Origin: Paenochrobactrum glaciei
Lineage (GTDB): Bacteria > Pseudomonadota > Alphaproteobacteria > Rhizobiales > Rhizobiaceae
Assembly (NCBI RefSeq): GCF_039522165.1
Contig: NZ_BAAADE010000001.1
Coordinates: 186,001-250,000 of the forward strand
DNA length: 64,000 nucleotides
Direction of reading: 5' to 3'
The notes under the pieces are model-generated. The model had not been told where the DNA came from. It saw only the letters and a list, made by a program, of their open reading frames with translations, and ran no database searches. This document shows, one piece after another, positions 42,524-51,258 of this stretch (its first letter is position 1; each line of letters begins with the position of its first letter). A program made the translations under genes and the position numbers.

Positions 42524-43111
42524 ATGAGTAAGAATGCATTTTCCCTTCCTAACATACTGACATATGGGCGGATCATTGCCGTTCCGCTTGTGGCACTGTG
42601 TTTCTTTATCGAGGGACGCCTGCATTCTAGCGATTTTGCCCGTTGGAGCGCTTTGGCGATCTTCGTTATTGCCAGTATTACCGACTTTTTTGACGGCTAT
42701 CTGGCGCGTGCATGGAAACAAACCTCGACAATCGGTCGTATGCTTGACCCGATCGCCGACAAGTTGCTGGTTTCCACCTGTTTGCTGTTGCTTGCTGCCG
42801 ACCCTGCCCGCACCATTGCCGGCTGGAGCTTGTGGGCGGCTATCATCATTCTCTGCCGCGAAATTCTGGTTTCAGGCTTGCGGGAATATCTAGCCGAGCT
42901 GAAAGTCAGCGTACCTGTTTCACAACTGGCAAAATGGAAGACCACCACGCAGATGATTGCGCTTGCCTTTTTGCTGGCAGGCCCTGCCGGTGATAAAATC
43001 CTGCCTTACACCACGGAAATCGGTATCACGCTCTTATGGATTTCAGCTGTGCTGACCCTTTATACCGGCTGGGATTATTTCAGAGCCGGTCTGAAACACA
43101 TGATGGACTAA
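42524..43111 (+). CDS. pgsA: CDP-diacylglycerol--glycerol-3-phosphate 3-phosphatidyltransferase
   Basis: 195 residues from ATG 42524 (GGCGG upstream; an ATG six codons earlier is possible). An inner-membrane enzyme that makes phosphatidylglycerol phosphate, the first step to phosphatidylglycerol and cardiolipin. Starts with SLPNILTYGRI; the CDP-alcohol phosphotransferase motif is complete (DGYLARAWKQTSTIGRMLDPIAD, with all Asp and Gly). About four or five membrane helices. It lies between uvrC and moaDE, five bases before moaD. Confidence 0.95.
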   Translation: MSKNAFSLPNILTYGRIIAVPLVALCFFIEGRLHSSDFARWSALAIFVIASITDFFDGYLARAWKQTSTIGRMLDPIADKLLVSTCLLLLAADPARTIAGWSLWAAIIILCREILVSGLREYLAELKVSVPVSQLAKWKTTTQMIALAFLLAGPAGDKILPYTTEIGITLLWISAVLTLYTGWDYFRAGLKHMMD

Positions 43112-43115
43112 GAGC

Positions 43116-43373
43116 ATGGATGTCAGGCTGGTTTATTTCGCATGGGTGCGTGAGCGTATCGGCAGGGAAACAGAAACCATTGCCCTGCCCGACACTGTGA
43201 CAACGATTGGCGGCTTGCTGAACTACTTACAAAGCTTAGGCGAAAATTACACCTATGCGCTGGAAGCAGAGGGCGTTGTGCGCACTGCCATCAACCATGA
43301 ACATGCTGATAGTGATGCCACCATCCAAGCTGGTGACGAGATCGCGATTTTTCCGCCGATGACAGGCGGTTAA
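43116..43373 (+). CDS. moaD: Molybdopterin synthase sulfur carrier subunit
   Basis: 85 residues, ubiquitin-like fold. The C-terminal Gly-Gly (FPPMTGG) is thiocarboxylated and donates sulfur to precursor Z with MoaE. VRLVYFAWVRERIG opens the protein. The gene is followed after one base by moaE. This supplies molybdopterin, needed by the oxidoreductase at 33.3 kb, though the genes are apart. Confidence 0.95.
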   Translation: MDVRLVYFAWVRERIGRETETIALPDTVTTIGGLLNYLQSLGENYTYALEAEGVVRTAINHEHADSDATIQAGDEIAIFPPMTGG

Positions 43374-43374
43374 T

Positions 43375-43842
43375 ATGGATAGCTCCGTTCATATCTCCGT
43401 TCAAAACTATGATTTTGATCTTGCGCAGGAACAAGCCAACCTATTGGCTCAAAACAAAAATATCGGAGCTGCGGTTGCCTTTACCGGTCTTTGTCGTGAT
43501 GAAAGCGGCCGCTTAGACGCTTTAGAGCTTGAACATTACCCTGGCATGGCAGAAGCGCAAATTGAGAAAATGGCACTGACTGCCAAAGAGCGCTTCTCCC
43601 TTGATGCAGTGCGGATTATCCATCGCTTCGGCATGATTAAGCCCGGCGAAAATATTGTGCTGGTTCTAACCGCCTCCCGTCATCGTAATGCCGCATTTGA
43701 GGCCGCAAGCTTTTTAATGGATTACATGAAAACCAATGCACCGTTCTGGAAAAAAGAACATTTGAAAAGCGGTGTGACAGGTGATTGGGTCTCATCCCGC
43801 GCTAGTGACGATCAGGCACAAAAGCGCTGGGAAGAAGAGTAG
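43375..43842 (+). CDS. moaE: Molybdopterin synthase catalytic subunit
   Basis: 155 residues. Converts cyclic pyranopterin monophosphate to molybdopterin using MoaD thiocarboxylate. Seen: GAAVAFTGLCRD, LELEHYPGMAEAQI, VRIIHRFGMIKPGENIVLVLTASRHR, and KTNAPFWKKE with the catalytic lysines. Last gene of the SDR-uvrC-pgsA-moaD-moaE series. No clear terminator is visible in the A/T-rich 132 bases after it. Confidence 0.96.
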   Translation: MDSSVHISVQNYDFDLAQEQANLLAQNKNIGAAVAFTGLCRDESGRLDALELEHYPGMAEAQIEKMALTAKERFSLDAVRIIHRFGMIKPGENIVLVLTASRHRNAAFEAASFLMDYMKTNAPFWKKEHLKSGVTGDWVSSRASDDQAQKRWEEE

Positions 43843-43974
43843 TGCAAGAATATTTTAAATAAAAACTATTATGTTTAAATTTATAGCGATCCAACTTGAT
43901 CTGCCATAATTTATACATGAAGATTAACCATTTATAATAAAATGGAATCATAATTCAACGCGGGGAAATGCAGC

Positions 43975-44790
43975 TTGAGTGATAATATGCAAAGCAGTTT
44001 CAAGAAAAACTTTGCTGTTACAGTAGCCGTACTTGTGGGCTTGGGTGTAACGGGTACAGCAGCCGTGGTGTTGACCACCTCTATGCCGTCCGTGAGTATC
44101 GCCGCAGAAAAAACCATTAAAGGCGATGTGATTTATCGTGAGCGTATTGCGCTGCCGCCGGAAGCCAAACTTATTGTCGAATTGGCCGATGTTTCGCTGG
44201 CAGATGCGCCCGCCAAAATTATTGGCGATGTCACCATCGATCCGATCAGCGGCCCGCCAATTCCCTACTCCATTGATTATGACAGCAGCAAATTAGAACC
44301 TGGCCACACCTATGCGCTACAGGCCAGAATTTCTGCCGGTGATACCTTGTGGTTTGTCAACGACACTCGCCACAGCTTTGATCCAGAGCAGCTCCAAGCT
44401 AAATACGACATTCAGGTTGTGATGGTTGGCCGCAGTGAAACATCCGGCGAAGCGACCGGTCTGTTTGGCAAAGAGTGGTTGGCCGAAGACCTGCAAAATG
44501 GTGGTGTGATTGATAATGCGCAAACCACGCTGACAGTACAGGAAGATGGCAGTGTCAGTGGCTCGGGCAGCTGCAATCGTTATTTCGGCACAGCTGAGAT
44601 CAATGAAGACAAACTCAGCTTTGGTCAGATGGGCAGCACATTTATGATGTGCCCGCCTGCCCTGATGGATCAGGAACGCAAATTTTTCGATGTATTGGCT
44701 AACACCAGACGCTACAAAATCGAACTTGGCAAACTTGTTCTGCTTGATGAGCAGGATGAAAAAATTGCCACCCTTGCTCCAAACATCTAA
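43975..44790 (+). CDS. Exported YbaY-domain plus META-domain protein
   Basis: 271 residues from TTG 43975, with GGGGAA eight bases upstream; ATG 43987 is an alternative. A membrane or signal segment (about 15-45) precedes a YbaY-like domain (about 47-155; GDVIYRERIALPPEAKLIVELADVSLADAPA, YALQARISAGDTLWFVND), then a META domain (about 165-268; GKEWLAEDLQNGGVIDN, DGSVSGSGSCNRYFG, MGSTFMMCPP). Both domains occur in envelope-stress and heat-shock proteins of the HslJ type. It is probably periplasmic; function unproven. A strong terminator follows. Confidence 0.85.
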   Translation: MSDNMQSSFKKNFAVTVAVLVGLGVTGTAAVVLTTSMPSVSIAAEKTIKGDVIYRERIALPPEAKLIVELADVSLADAPAKIIGDVTIDPISGPPIPYSIDYDSSKLEPGHTYALQARISAGDTLWFVNDTRHSFDPEQLQAKYDIQVVMVGRSETSGEATGLFGKEWLAEDLQNGGVIDNAQTTLTVQEDGSVSGSGSCNRYFGTAEINEDKLSFGQMGSTFMMCPPALMDQERKFFDVLANTRRYKIELGKLVLLDEQDEKIATLAPNI

Positions 44791-44808
44791 AACTTAATTG
44801 AATATAAC

Positions 44809-44839
44809 AAAAAGGCCGGATCAGTGATCCGGCCTTTTT
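44809..44839 (+). terminator. Terminator after YbaY/META gene
   Basis: Fifteen-bp perfect arms (44809-44823, 44825-44839; AAAAAGGCCGGATCA type) with a one-base centre as written, so the real loop opens a few pairs. Ends in a T-run. 18 bases past the stop. Confidence 0.88.
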
Positions 44840-44860
44840 GTTATTAACGTGAGCTAAAAT

Positions 44861-44880
44861 GGCCTCAACTGCTTGAGGCC
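44861..44880 (-). terminator. Terminator after ndk
   Basis: GGCCTCAA (44861-44868), 4-base loop, TTGAGGCC (44873-44880), followed on the minus strand by ATTTTAG. Eight bases past the ndk stop. Confidence 0.65.
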
Positions 44881-44888
44881 ATAATTAA

Positions 44889-45311
44889 TTAGCCAACGAT
44901 TTCTGTACCGGAGAACCAGTAAGCGATTTCGATTGCTGCTGTTTCAGGAGCATCTGAACCGTGAACTGAGTTTTCGCCGATCGACAGAGCGAAGGTTTTA
45001 CGGATTGTGCCTTCAGCTGCATCAGCTGGGTTGGTTGCGCCCATAACTTCACGGTTTTTCAGGATTGCGCCTTCGCCTTCCAGAACCTGAACGATGGTCG
45101 GGCCGGAAGTCATTGAATCAACCAGTTCGCCAAAGAAAGGACGTTCTTTGTGAACAGCGTAGAAGCCTTCTGCTTCACGGCGACTCATCCAAACGCGCTT
45201 GGATGCAACAACGCGCAGACCAGCTTCTTCAAGCTTAGCGGTGATAGCACCGGTCAGGTTACGCTTGGTTGCGTCTGGTTTGATCATCGAGAATGTACGT
45301 TCAATTGCCAT
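44889..45311 (-). CDS. ndk: Nucleoside diphosphate kinase
   Basis: 140 residues, canonical length. Ndk balances NTP pools by ping-pong phosphate transfer through a phospho-histidine. ERTFSMIKPDATKRNL opens it, and the active His is in GENSVHGSDAPETAAIEIAYWF. It is monocistronic and convergent with the YbaY/META gene. Confidence 0.98.
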   Translation of the reverse strand: MAIERTFSMIKPDATKRNLTGAITAKLEEAGLRVVASKRVWMSRREAEGFYAVHKERPFFGELVDSMTSGPTIVQVLEGEGAILKNREVMGATNPADAAEGTIRKTFALSIGENSVHGSDAPETAAIEIAYWFSGTEIVG

Positions 45312-45513
45312 TTCAAAAACCTTGTATAAAGAGAAATGATGAGTGATGCTCTCATAAACGGCTGCGGCGCAAATGCCAATAGCTGAGCGTGCAACCGATG
45401 AGAAGTTTCATTTAAAAGTCACATAAACCTTGGGCCGAGCCGAATATTTAACCCGCGAAACACCAATCACCACTTGCTAATCACTAGCCTGCCATGCGAA
45501 AGCGCTTTTTATC

Positions 45514-47409
45514 ATGCTTATTCTTAATGACATATCCATCCGCATTGCAGGCCGTCTGCTGATCGATCACGCAAGTGTGACACTCCCTGCCGGCTCCAAA
45601 ACCGGATTTGTCGGTCGTAACGGTACCGGCAAGTCAACACTTTTTCGTGCCATTACCAATGACCTCGCGGTTGAAACCGGTAACATCTCACTGCCGAAGC
45701 AAACCCGCATCGGTCAGGTGGCGCAGGAAGCTCCCGGCACTGAAGAGCCGCTGATCGACATCGTGCTGAAAGCGGATGTGGAACGCACTCAATTAATGGC
45801 AGAAGCTGAAACGGCCACGGATCCGGAGCGCATTGCTGAAATCCATGTGCGCCTTGCCGATATTGACGCGCATTCAGCCGAAGCGCGCGCAGGTGCCATT
45901 CTGGCAGGTCTTGGCTTTGATGCAGAAGCACAGCGCCGTCCCGCCTCCTCCTTCTCCGGTGGTTGGCGTATGCGCGTGGCACTGGCGGCTGTGCTCTTCT
46001 CCGAACCAGATTTGTTGCTGCTTGACGAACCGACCAACTATCTCGATCTGGAAGGTGTGTTGTGGCTGATTGATTATGTGCGCCGTTATCCGCACACTGT
46101 TATCATCATCAGTCACGATCGCGATCTTCTTAACTCGGCTGTTAATTCGATCATGCATCTCGATCAGAAAAAACTTACCTTCTGGCGTGGTAACTATGAT
46201 CAGTTTGAACGTCAGCGTTTGGAAAAGCTTGAGTTGCAGCAAAAGGCTCACGTCAAACAAGAACAGCACCGCAAGCATATGGAAGCATTTGTTGACCGCT
46301 TCCGTGCCAAGGCCTCCAAAGCCCGACAGGCGCAATCACGTTTGAAAGCATTGGAAAAGCTAAAGCCGATTGAGCTTTATGTGGAAACCAATGTGCAACC
46401 TTTCACTTTCCCTGATGCGGAAAAGAAAGCAGCTTCGCCGATCATCGCGCTAGAACAGGCCGATGTTGGTTATCAGCCCGGCAAGCCGATTTTGCAAAAC
46501 CTCACCTTGCGCATCGATAATGATGACCGCATTGCGCTGCTTGGCTCCAATGGTAATGGTAAATCCACCCTTGCCAAGCTGATCGGCGGCAGGCTGGACG
46601 CAGAAACCGGCACCCTGACTGTATCGCCAAACCTGAAAGTTGCCTTTTTTGCACAGCATCAGCTTGATGATCTGGTGCCGGAAGACAATGCCATTGAGCA
46701 TGTGCGCAAATTAATGCCCGGTGAGCCGGAAGCAAAGGTGCGCTCGCGTGTTGCCCGCATGGGGCTTTCTACTGAAAAAATGCTGACACCGGCCAAAGAT
46801 CTTTCCGGTGGTGAAAAAGCCCGCCTGCTGATGGGGCTTGCAACATTTGACGGCCCTAACCTGCTCATCCTCGATGAACCGACCAACCATTTGGATATCG
46901 ATAGCCGTGAAGAGCTGGTGCATGCACTTAACAGCTTTAAGGGCGCCGTTATCCTGATTGCGCATGATCGCCACTTGATCGAAGCAACCATGGAGCGCCT
47001 CTGGTTGGTGCGCAATGGTACTGTTCAGCCATTTGAAGGCGACTTGGACGAATATCGCTCACTGGTGCTGGCCGATGCTAAAAATCCCGGTCAGTCATCT
47101 TCAGAGCCTGTACAAGAAGAAGGCCCGAAAATCAGCAAAGCAGACCAGCGCAAACTGGCTGCACAAAAGCGCGATGCCTTGAAGCCTTTGATGAAAAAAG
47201 TCAAAGATTCTGAAGGGTTAATGCAAAAACTGCAGAAAGAGATTCAATCTCTGACAGAGCAACTGGAAGATCCGGCACTTTATGAAAAGGAGCCGCAGAA
47301 ATCCGTTGAACTGACCAAGCAGATTAATGAGCGCCGCGTGAAACTGGCCAGTGCTGAAGATGTTTGGCTTGAGCTTACAAGCGAATATGAAGCAGCAATG
47401 GCTGAGTAA
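45514..47409 (+). CDS. ABC-F family ATPase (ribosome-associated)
   Basis: 631 residues with two ABC domains and no membrane helix. Walker A motifs GRNGTGKS (34-41) and GSNGNGKS (about 344-351), signatures SFSGGWRMRVALA and DLSGGEKARLLMG, Walker B LLLLDEPTNYLDL and LLILDEPTNHLDI. The linker between them (about 225-285) is the long helical P-site-tRNA interaction motif, and residues 540-631 form a Lys/Glu-rich coiled coil as in Uup/YheS types. ABC-F proteins act on the ribosome; which subfamily cannot be set by eye. It is monocistronic with a terminator. Confidence 0.92.
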   Translation: MLILNDISIRIAGRLLIDHASVTLPAGSKTGFVGRNGTGKSTLFRAITNDLAVETGNISLPKQTRIGQVAQEAPGTEEPLIDIVLKADVERTQLMAEAETATDPERIAEIHVRLADIDAHSAEARAGAILAGLGFDAEAQRRPASSFSGGWRMRVALAAVLFSEPDLLLLDEPTNYLDLEGVLWLIDYVRRYPHTVIIISHDRDLLNSAVNSIMHLDQKKLTFWRGNYDQFERQRLEKLELQQKAHVKQEQHRKHMEAFVDRFRAKASKARQAQSRLKALEKLKPIELYVETNVQPFTFPDAEKKAASPIIALEQADVGYQPGKPILQNLTLRIDNDDRIALLGSNGNGKSTLAKLIGGRLDAETGTLTVSPNLKVAFFAQHQLDDLVPEDNAIEHVRKLMPGEPEAKVRSRVARMGLSTEKMLTPAKDLSGGEKARLLMGLATFDGPNLLILDEPTNHLDIDSREELVHALNSFKGAVILIAHDRHLIEATMERLWLVRNGTVQPFEGDLDEYRSLVLADAKNPGQSSSEPVQEEGPKISKADQRKLAAQKRDALKPLMKKVKDSEGLMQKLQKEIQSLTEQLEDPALYEKEPQKSVELTKQINERRVKLASAEDVWLELTSEYEAAMAE

Positions 47410-47430
47410 AACTGGTTCAGACAAGATAAT

Positions 47431-47466
47431 AAAAAACGCAGGCATTTTGAGTGCCTGCGTTTTTTT
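47431..47466 (+). terminator. Terminator after ABC-F gene
   Basis: Fourteen-bp arms AAAAAACGCAGGCA (47431-47444) and its complement (47452-47465), 7-base loop, T-run. It sits next to the stop of the convergent 47476 gene and may serve both. Confidence 0.88.
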
Positions 47467-47475
47467 ATCATTCAA

Positions 47476-48039
47476 TTACAGCTTGCGGCGATAAAGCCGG
47501 CCACGCACCAGACCATAAACGCCCAGCACCACGGTAATCAAACCGGCTGAGATCAAATTATCATTCACCGGTTTGGCAGCACGGCGCAAAACCAGTTCGA
47601 TTTTGGCAACTTGCAATGCTTCCACATCGGCTGGTGCGGCACTGAATGTATATTCACCAGTAATCACCGGATTAAGATCGCCGGCTGTCGCGCGCATAGG
47701 TTTGGCCGCAGCATCAGCTGATGGTTTGTCACCGGCAAGTCGCTGATAAGACAAAACTTCTGACAACAGCGGATGCCCGTCACGGCTGACAGCCAAACGG
47801 AGGCTTGAGCGCTGCTGGTTTGCGTCCGCACTTTCCAGCGGTGTCATATCCACAAAGACACGCACAGGTGCATCATCTTCTGTCAGATGCACCTGTGGCG
47901 TTTGTAATGGCTGGCCAACGCCGTCCTGCATCACCCAGCGATCAATATCACGGCCGGTGAAATGATTGACATACCACGGATATGCAACGCCAACACCAAG
48001 ACCACCAACGATCAGAGCGATAAAAATAGCGCGCATCAT
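47476..48039 (-). CDS. Double-anchored membrane protein, function unknown
   Basis: 187 residues: an N-terminal helix (about 3-23), a roughly 130-residue hydrophilic, probably periplasmic domain with VRVFVDMTPLESADANQQRSSLRLAVSRDG and ITGEYTFSAAPADVEALQVAKIELVLR, and a C-terminal helix (about 160-180) before RLYRRKL. I do not recognise a named family. Start ATG overlaps the holC stop by four bases (ATGA), so it is translationally coupled to holC. The coupling may be merely operonic, and no link to replication is evident. Confidence 0.75.
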   Translation of the reverse strand: MMRAIFIALIVGGLGVGVAYPWYVNHFTGRDIDRWVMQDGVGQPLQTPQVHLTEDDAPVRVFVDMTPLESADANQQRSSLRLAVSRDGHPLLSEVLSYQRLAGDKPSADAAAKPMRATAGDLNPVITGEYTFSAAPADVEALQVAKIELVLRRAAKPVNDNLISAGLITVVLGVYGLVRGRLYRRKL

Positions 48040-48485
48040 GCTTTACGTTCCCAGCGTTTATCGGCATTTTGCTGCCAATAGGTCAGCTGATGGTCGCTTG
48101 TTTTAAAATTTTTCCACTGCTGTCGGGCTTTTTCCAGCTGTTGCTGATTATGGCCGTCAAACATCACCACCAGACGCTCATAGGCTGAAACCTCGTTGAG
48201 CTCCGCGCCTTCAACCAAGAAGCGAACGGTTGAATCGTTTTGATTACCCTCACTGAGCGTCAATAAAATCGGTTGATCTGCAGCCAGCGGATCTTCTTCA
48301 AAACCATGCGCCAGAAATGAAACATCGGAACAAGTCCACAAAAGATTATCAATCACTTCAAGCCGTTCCTGATTCACACCTTGAATAGTAACCCGCCAGC
48401 CACGCCCGAGCGAGCGCTCCACAAGGCCAGGCAAGGCTTCATCAAGTGTTGATTCAGTTAAGTGGTAAAACAGGATTTCAGCCAT
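48036..48485 (-). CDS. holC: DNA polymerase III subunit chi
   Basis: 149 residues. Chi links the clamp loader to SSB. AEILFYHLTESTLDEALPGLVERSLGRGWRV, LDNLLWTCSDVSFLAHGFEEDP (here IDNLLWT) and the C-terminal W-x-KxF region are typical of alphaproteobacterial HolC, which is longer than might be judged from motif alone. It usually follows pepA directly in proteobacteria; here another gene lies in between. It has its own promoter by inference, because a terminator precedes it. Confidence 0.9.
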   Translation of the reverse strand: MAEILFYHLTESTLDEALPGLVERSLGRGWRVTIQGVNQERLEVIDNLLWTCSDVSFLAHGFEEDPLAADQPILLTLSEGNQNDSTVRFLVEGAELNEVSAYERLVVMFDGHNQQQLEKARQQWKNFKTSDHQLTYWQQNADKRWERKA

Positions 48486-48603
48486 AAATTCCGGATACTT
48501 GTTTGTTCACAATCTCTTGCAACAGCTTTGCCATGGGCGCAGATGAGTTGCAAGACAGTTCCCCATAACGCGGCCTTGGTGAGTGGATTTTTTGGCCAAA
48601 TAA

Positions 48604-48636
48604 AAAAGCAGCGCTGAAAATTCCAGCGCTGCTTTT
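48604..48636 (-). terminator. Terminator after the 48710-49297 membrane gene
   Basis: Thirteen-bp perfect arms AAAAGCAGCGCTG (48604-48616) and CAGCGCTGCTTTT (48624-48636), 7-base loop, U-run on the minus strand. It separates that gene from holC. Confidence 0.85.
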
Positions 48637-48709
48637 GAGCTTAAAATTACAACAAAATCATCTAATTTCAATATGTTACGACAGTGATCTGATAATGTGA
48701 TTCAGATTA

Positions 48710-49297
48710 CTATTCTGCTTTCGCCGTCAAAATGCTGCGCACACCTAAAGACAGTAAAATAACATAGCCAAGGCACTCGCTCAGCTCTTCAAAGAACTGA
48801 TTGTAATACCACTGGGTCTGGCGTTCAAAAATTTCGCCCATTATCAGCAAGAAAGCCGCGAAATAATAAAGCCAGCATTTCGAGCTAAAGACATATTGCA
48901 TAATTGGCTTAACGTATGAAGGACGCATCCAGACATAGACGCCGGCAAAAATGACGGTCAGAATAGCTTCATGCCAGCGAAATTGGTGCGAATGAATATA
49001 GGATGAAATCGGTCCATGCGGCTCAAGCACCATTTCACGGAAGAAGAACAATACCATCAGCCATGACATAGCGATGTAAAACATCCGCTTCTCGGCTTTA
49101 TGCTTCAAACCACCAATCAAAAAAGTAACTGCGGCCAAAGCCAGATACACATTTTGCATCTGTTCCAGCAGACCTTCTTCGCTCATCTGGAAATCAATAT
49201 TCTGCGGGTCTAAAATCGCATAAAAGAAAATCGTGTTTACAAGCATGAACAAGCCTGTAATCGAAACGAAATTACGGGATGGATAAACGGCGGGCAC
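48710..49297 (-). CDS. Polytopic membrane protein of unrecognised family
   Basis: 195 residues from GTG 49297, with CAGGAA six bases upstream. Six hydrophobic segments at about 12-30, 48-66, 71-92, 107-124, 140-158 and 170-187. Acidic residues lie at helix edges: SEEGLLEQMQN before helix 2, FFREMVLEPHG after helix 3, FFEELSECLGY before helix 6; His and Arg sit at similar places (SHQFRWHEA). This resembles a loose group of small bacterial membrane proteins with EE/RE motifs whose role is unknown. It has terminators on both sides and so is its own unit between pepA and holC. Confidence 0.7.
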   Translation of the reverse strand: MPAVYPSRNFVSITGLFMLVNTIFFYAILDPQNIDFQMSEEGLLEQMQNVYLALAAVTFLIGGLKHKAEKRMFYIAMSWLMVLFFFREMVLEPHGPISSYIHSHQFRWHEAILTVIFAGVYVWMRPSYVKPIMQYVFSSKCWLYYFAAFLLIMGEIFERQTQWYYNQFFEELSECLGYVILLSLGVRSILTAKAE

Positions 49298-49452
49298 GAG
49301 ATTTCCTGACTAAAAAAAGAGCGGAATAATGGCATAAGTTTCCGAAAATGAAATTTGCCGGACATTCTATAAAGCATTCCGGTTTAAAAACAGCCCCTTT
49401 ACCAAGCACATTGCTGTGAATTATGAAATAATTTGTCAGCTTAAAAAAGAAA

Positions 49453-49476
49453 AACGGGCCGGAAAACCGACCCGTT
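49453..49476 (-). terminator. pepA terminator
   Basis: Outer arms AACGGG (49453-49458) and CCCGTT (49471-49476), one mismatch, inner CGG/CCG, AAAA loop. The minus strand continues TTTTTCTTTTTTT. 27 bases past the pepA stop. Confidence 0.8.
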
Positions 49477-49502
49477 CTTCAAACAAAGTTTTGTTAAAAA
49501 AC

Positions 49503-50999
49503 TTATGCTTCGTAGTGATCACGCACCAAGCGATCCAGCAAGCGAACACCGAAACCGGAAGCCCAGCTCTGGCTGTATTCGGTTGCAAGCGAGCCCATCG
49601 CAGTACCAGCAATATCGAGATGCGCCCAAGGTGTTTCACCAACAAAGCGCTTCAGGAACTGAGCCGCAGTGATGGAGCCACCCAGACGACCGCACGAGTT
49701 TTTCATGTCGGCAAAAGTCGAATCGATCATCTTGTCGTATTCTTTGCCCAGCGGCAGACGCCAGACTTTTTCACCCGATGCCTGACCGGCATCATAAAGC
49801 TGATCAGCCAGTTCATCATCATTGGAGAACAGACCGGCATTATAAACGCCGAGGGCAACCATAACTGCACCGGTGAGTGTCGCCAGATTGATCATGATCC
49901 GTGGCTTGAAGCGATCTGCGGTGTAATGCAGAGCATCAGCCAATACGAGACGACCTTCCGCATCAGTGTTGATCACTTCGATGGTCTGGCCTGACATGGT
50001 GGTGACGATATCACCCGGACGCTGTGCATTACCATCCGGCATATTTTCCACCAGACCAATAACGCCAACAACATTGACATTTGCCTTACGGCCAGCAAGC
50101 GCACGCATCAGGCCGGTCACAGCAGCTGCGCCGCCCATGTCACCTTTCATGTCTTCCATGCCAAGCGCAGGTTTGATGGAAATACCACCTGTATCAAACA
50201 CCACGCCTTTACCAACAAATGCCACTGGCTTGTCTTTAGCTTTGCCGCCGTTCCACTGCATGACAACCACGCGTGGCGGACGAACAGAGCCCTGTGCCAC
50301 ACCAAGAAGTGCACCCATGCCAAGTTTTTTCAGTTCTTTTTCACCAAGAACTTCAATCTTCACGCCAAGCTTTTCAAGCTTTGCGGCTTCATCAGCAAAT
50401 TCAACAGGGCCCAGAATATTGGCTGGCTCATTAACCAGATCACGAGCCTGAATCACACCATCAGCCACAGCTTCTGCGGTTTTATAGGCAGCTTTTGCAG
50501 TATCAGGCGATGCAACACTGATTTTAACGGTTGCTGCAGCCTGCTTCTTGCCGCCGTCTTTATCGTCTTTTTTGGTTTTATATTTTTCAAACTCATAAGA
50601 GCGCAGCAGCATGCCAAGTGCAAAATCAGCAGCTTCATCATCAGCAATGGTTTGTTCCGGCAAAGCCAGTGCAACAGCAACATCGGTTGATTTGCCGATT
50701 TTCGAGAACGCTGCACCACCGATACGAACCCAGTCATCATTGCCGAGCTTTTCAATTTTGCCAACGCCAACGAGAATCAGGCGCTCAACGCCGCCCTCTT
50801 CAGTGCTGATGGCTTCGGCTGTGGTGCCGAGTTTACCGTTGAAACCCGAAACTTCGATCAGTTTGCGAATTTTTTCCGCACCACCTGCAAATGATGCCGC
50901 CTCTTCAGCAAAGCCCCCACCTTTTGCTACCAGCACAACAGACGCACCAGCTTTTGGTGCTGTAAAATCGGAAAATTCAATGGAAGGACGCTTAGACAT
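49503..50999 (-). CDS. pepA: Cytosol aminopeptidase (leucyl aminopeptidase)
   Basis: 498 residues. A two-metal M17 exopeptidase, hexameric in the cytosol. The catalytic domain starts near 170 and holds VAFVGKGVVFDTGGISIKP, DMKGDMGGAAAVTG, and the signature NTDAEGRLVLADAL with the metal-binding Asp and Glu. The C-terminal WAHLDIAGTA is also typical. It diverges from lptF across a 259-base gap with a TTAA-N7-TTAA site. Confidence 0.97.
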   Translation of the reverse strand: MSKRPSIEFSDFTAPKAGASVVLVAKGGGFAEEAASFAGGAEKIRKLIEVSGFNGKLGTTAEAISTEEGGVERLILVGVGKIEKLGNDDWVRIGGAAFSKIGKSTDVAVALALPEQTIADDEAADFALGMLLRSYEFEKYKTKKDDKDGGKKQAAATVKISVASPDTAKAAYKTAEAVADGVIQARDLVNEPANILGPVEFADEAAKLEKLGVKIEVLGEKELKKLGMGALLGVAQGSVRPPRVVVMQWNGGKAKDKPVAFVGKGVVFDTGGISIKPALGMEDMKGDMGGAAAVTGLMRALAGRKANVNVVGVIGLVENMPDGNAQRPGDIVTTMSGQTIEVINTDAEGRLVLADALHYTADRFKPRIMINLATLTGAVMVALGVYNAGLFSNDDELADQLYDAGQASGEKVWRLPLGKEYDKMIDSTFADMKNSCGRLGGSITAAQFLKRFVGETPWAHLDIAGTAMGSLATEYSQSWASGFGVRLLDRLVRDHYEA

Positions 51000-51114
51000 T
51001 ATAAACTCCGGTAAGCATGAAAACTTTCATCAGCGTAATCTATATCTATGACAGCAAGGCGATGAAAAACAGACCTAAACATTTAATTGATCGTATTAAT
51101 TGTCAATTGCTGAA

Positions 51115-51130
51115 TTAACGCTTGGTTAAC
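51115..51130 (+). promoter_or_regulatory. Candidate CtrA box in the pepA-lptF region
   Basis: TTAACGCTTGGTTAAC: an exact TTAA-N7-TTAA with the trailing C seen in CtrA consensus sites. It is 129 bases before the lptF ATG and 115 bases before the pepA ATG on the other strand. Confidence 0.45.
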
Positions 51131-51258
51131 CAGTTTTATTCGGCTAATTTTAGCCAAAATGATTTACAGCTAAATTGGTAACAATCTGTATTCCCGTATA
51201 TAGAGGGCTGAGTCTGCCTCATCTCTTCGCTTTTAAGATCAGGATGTAAACGCAAAAC

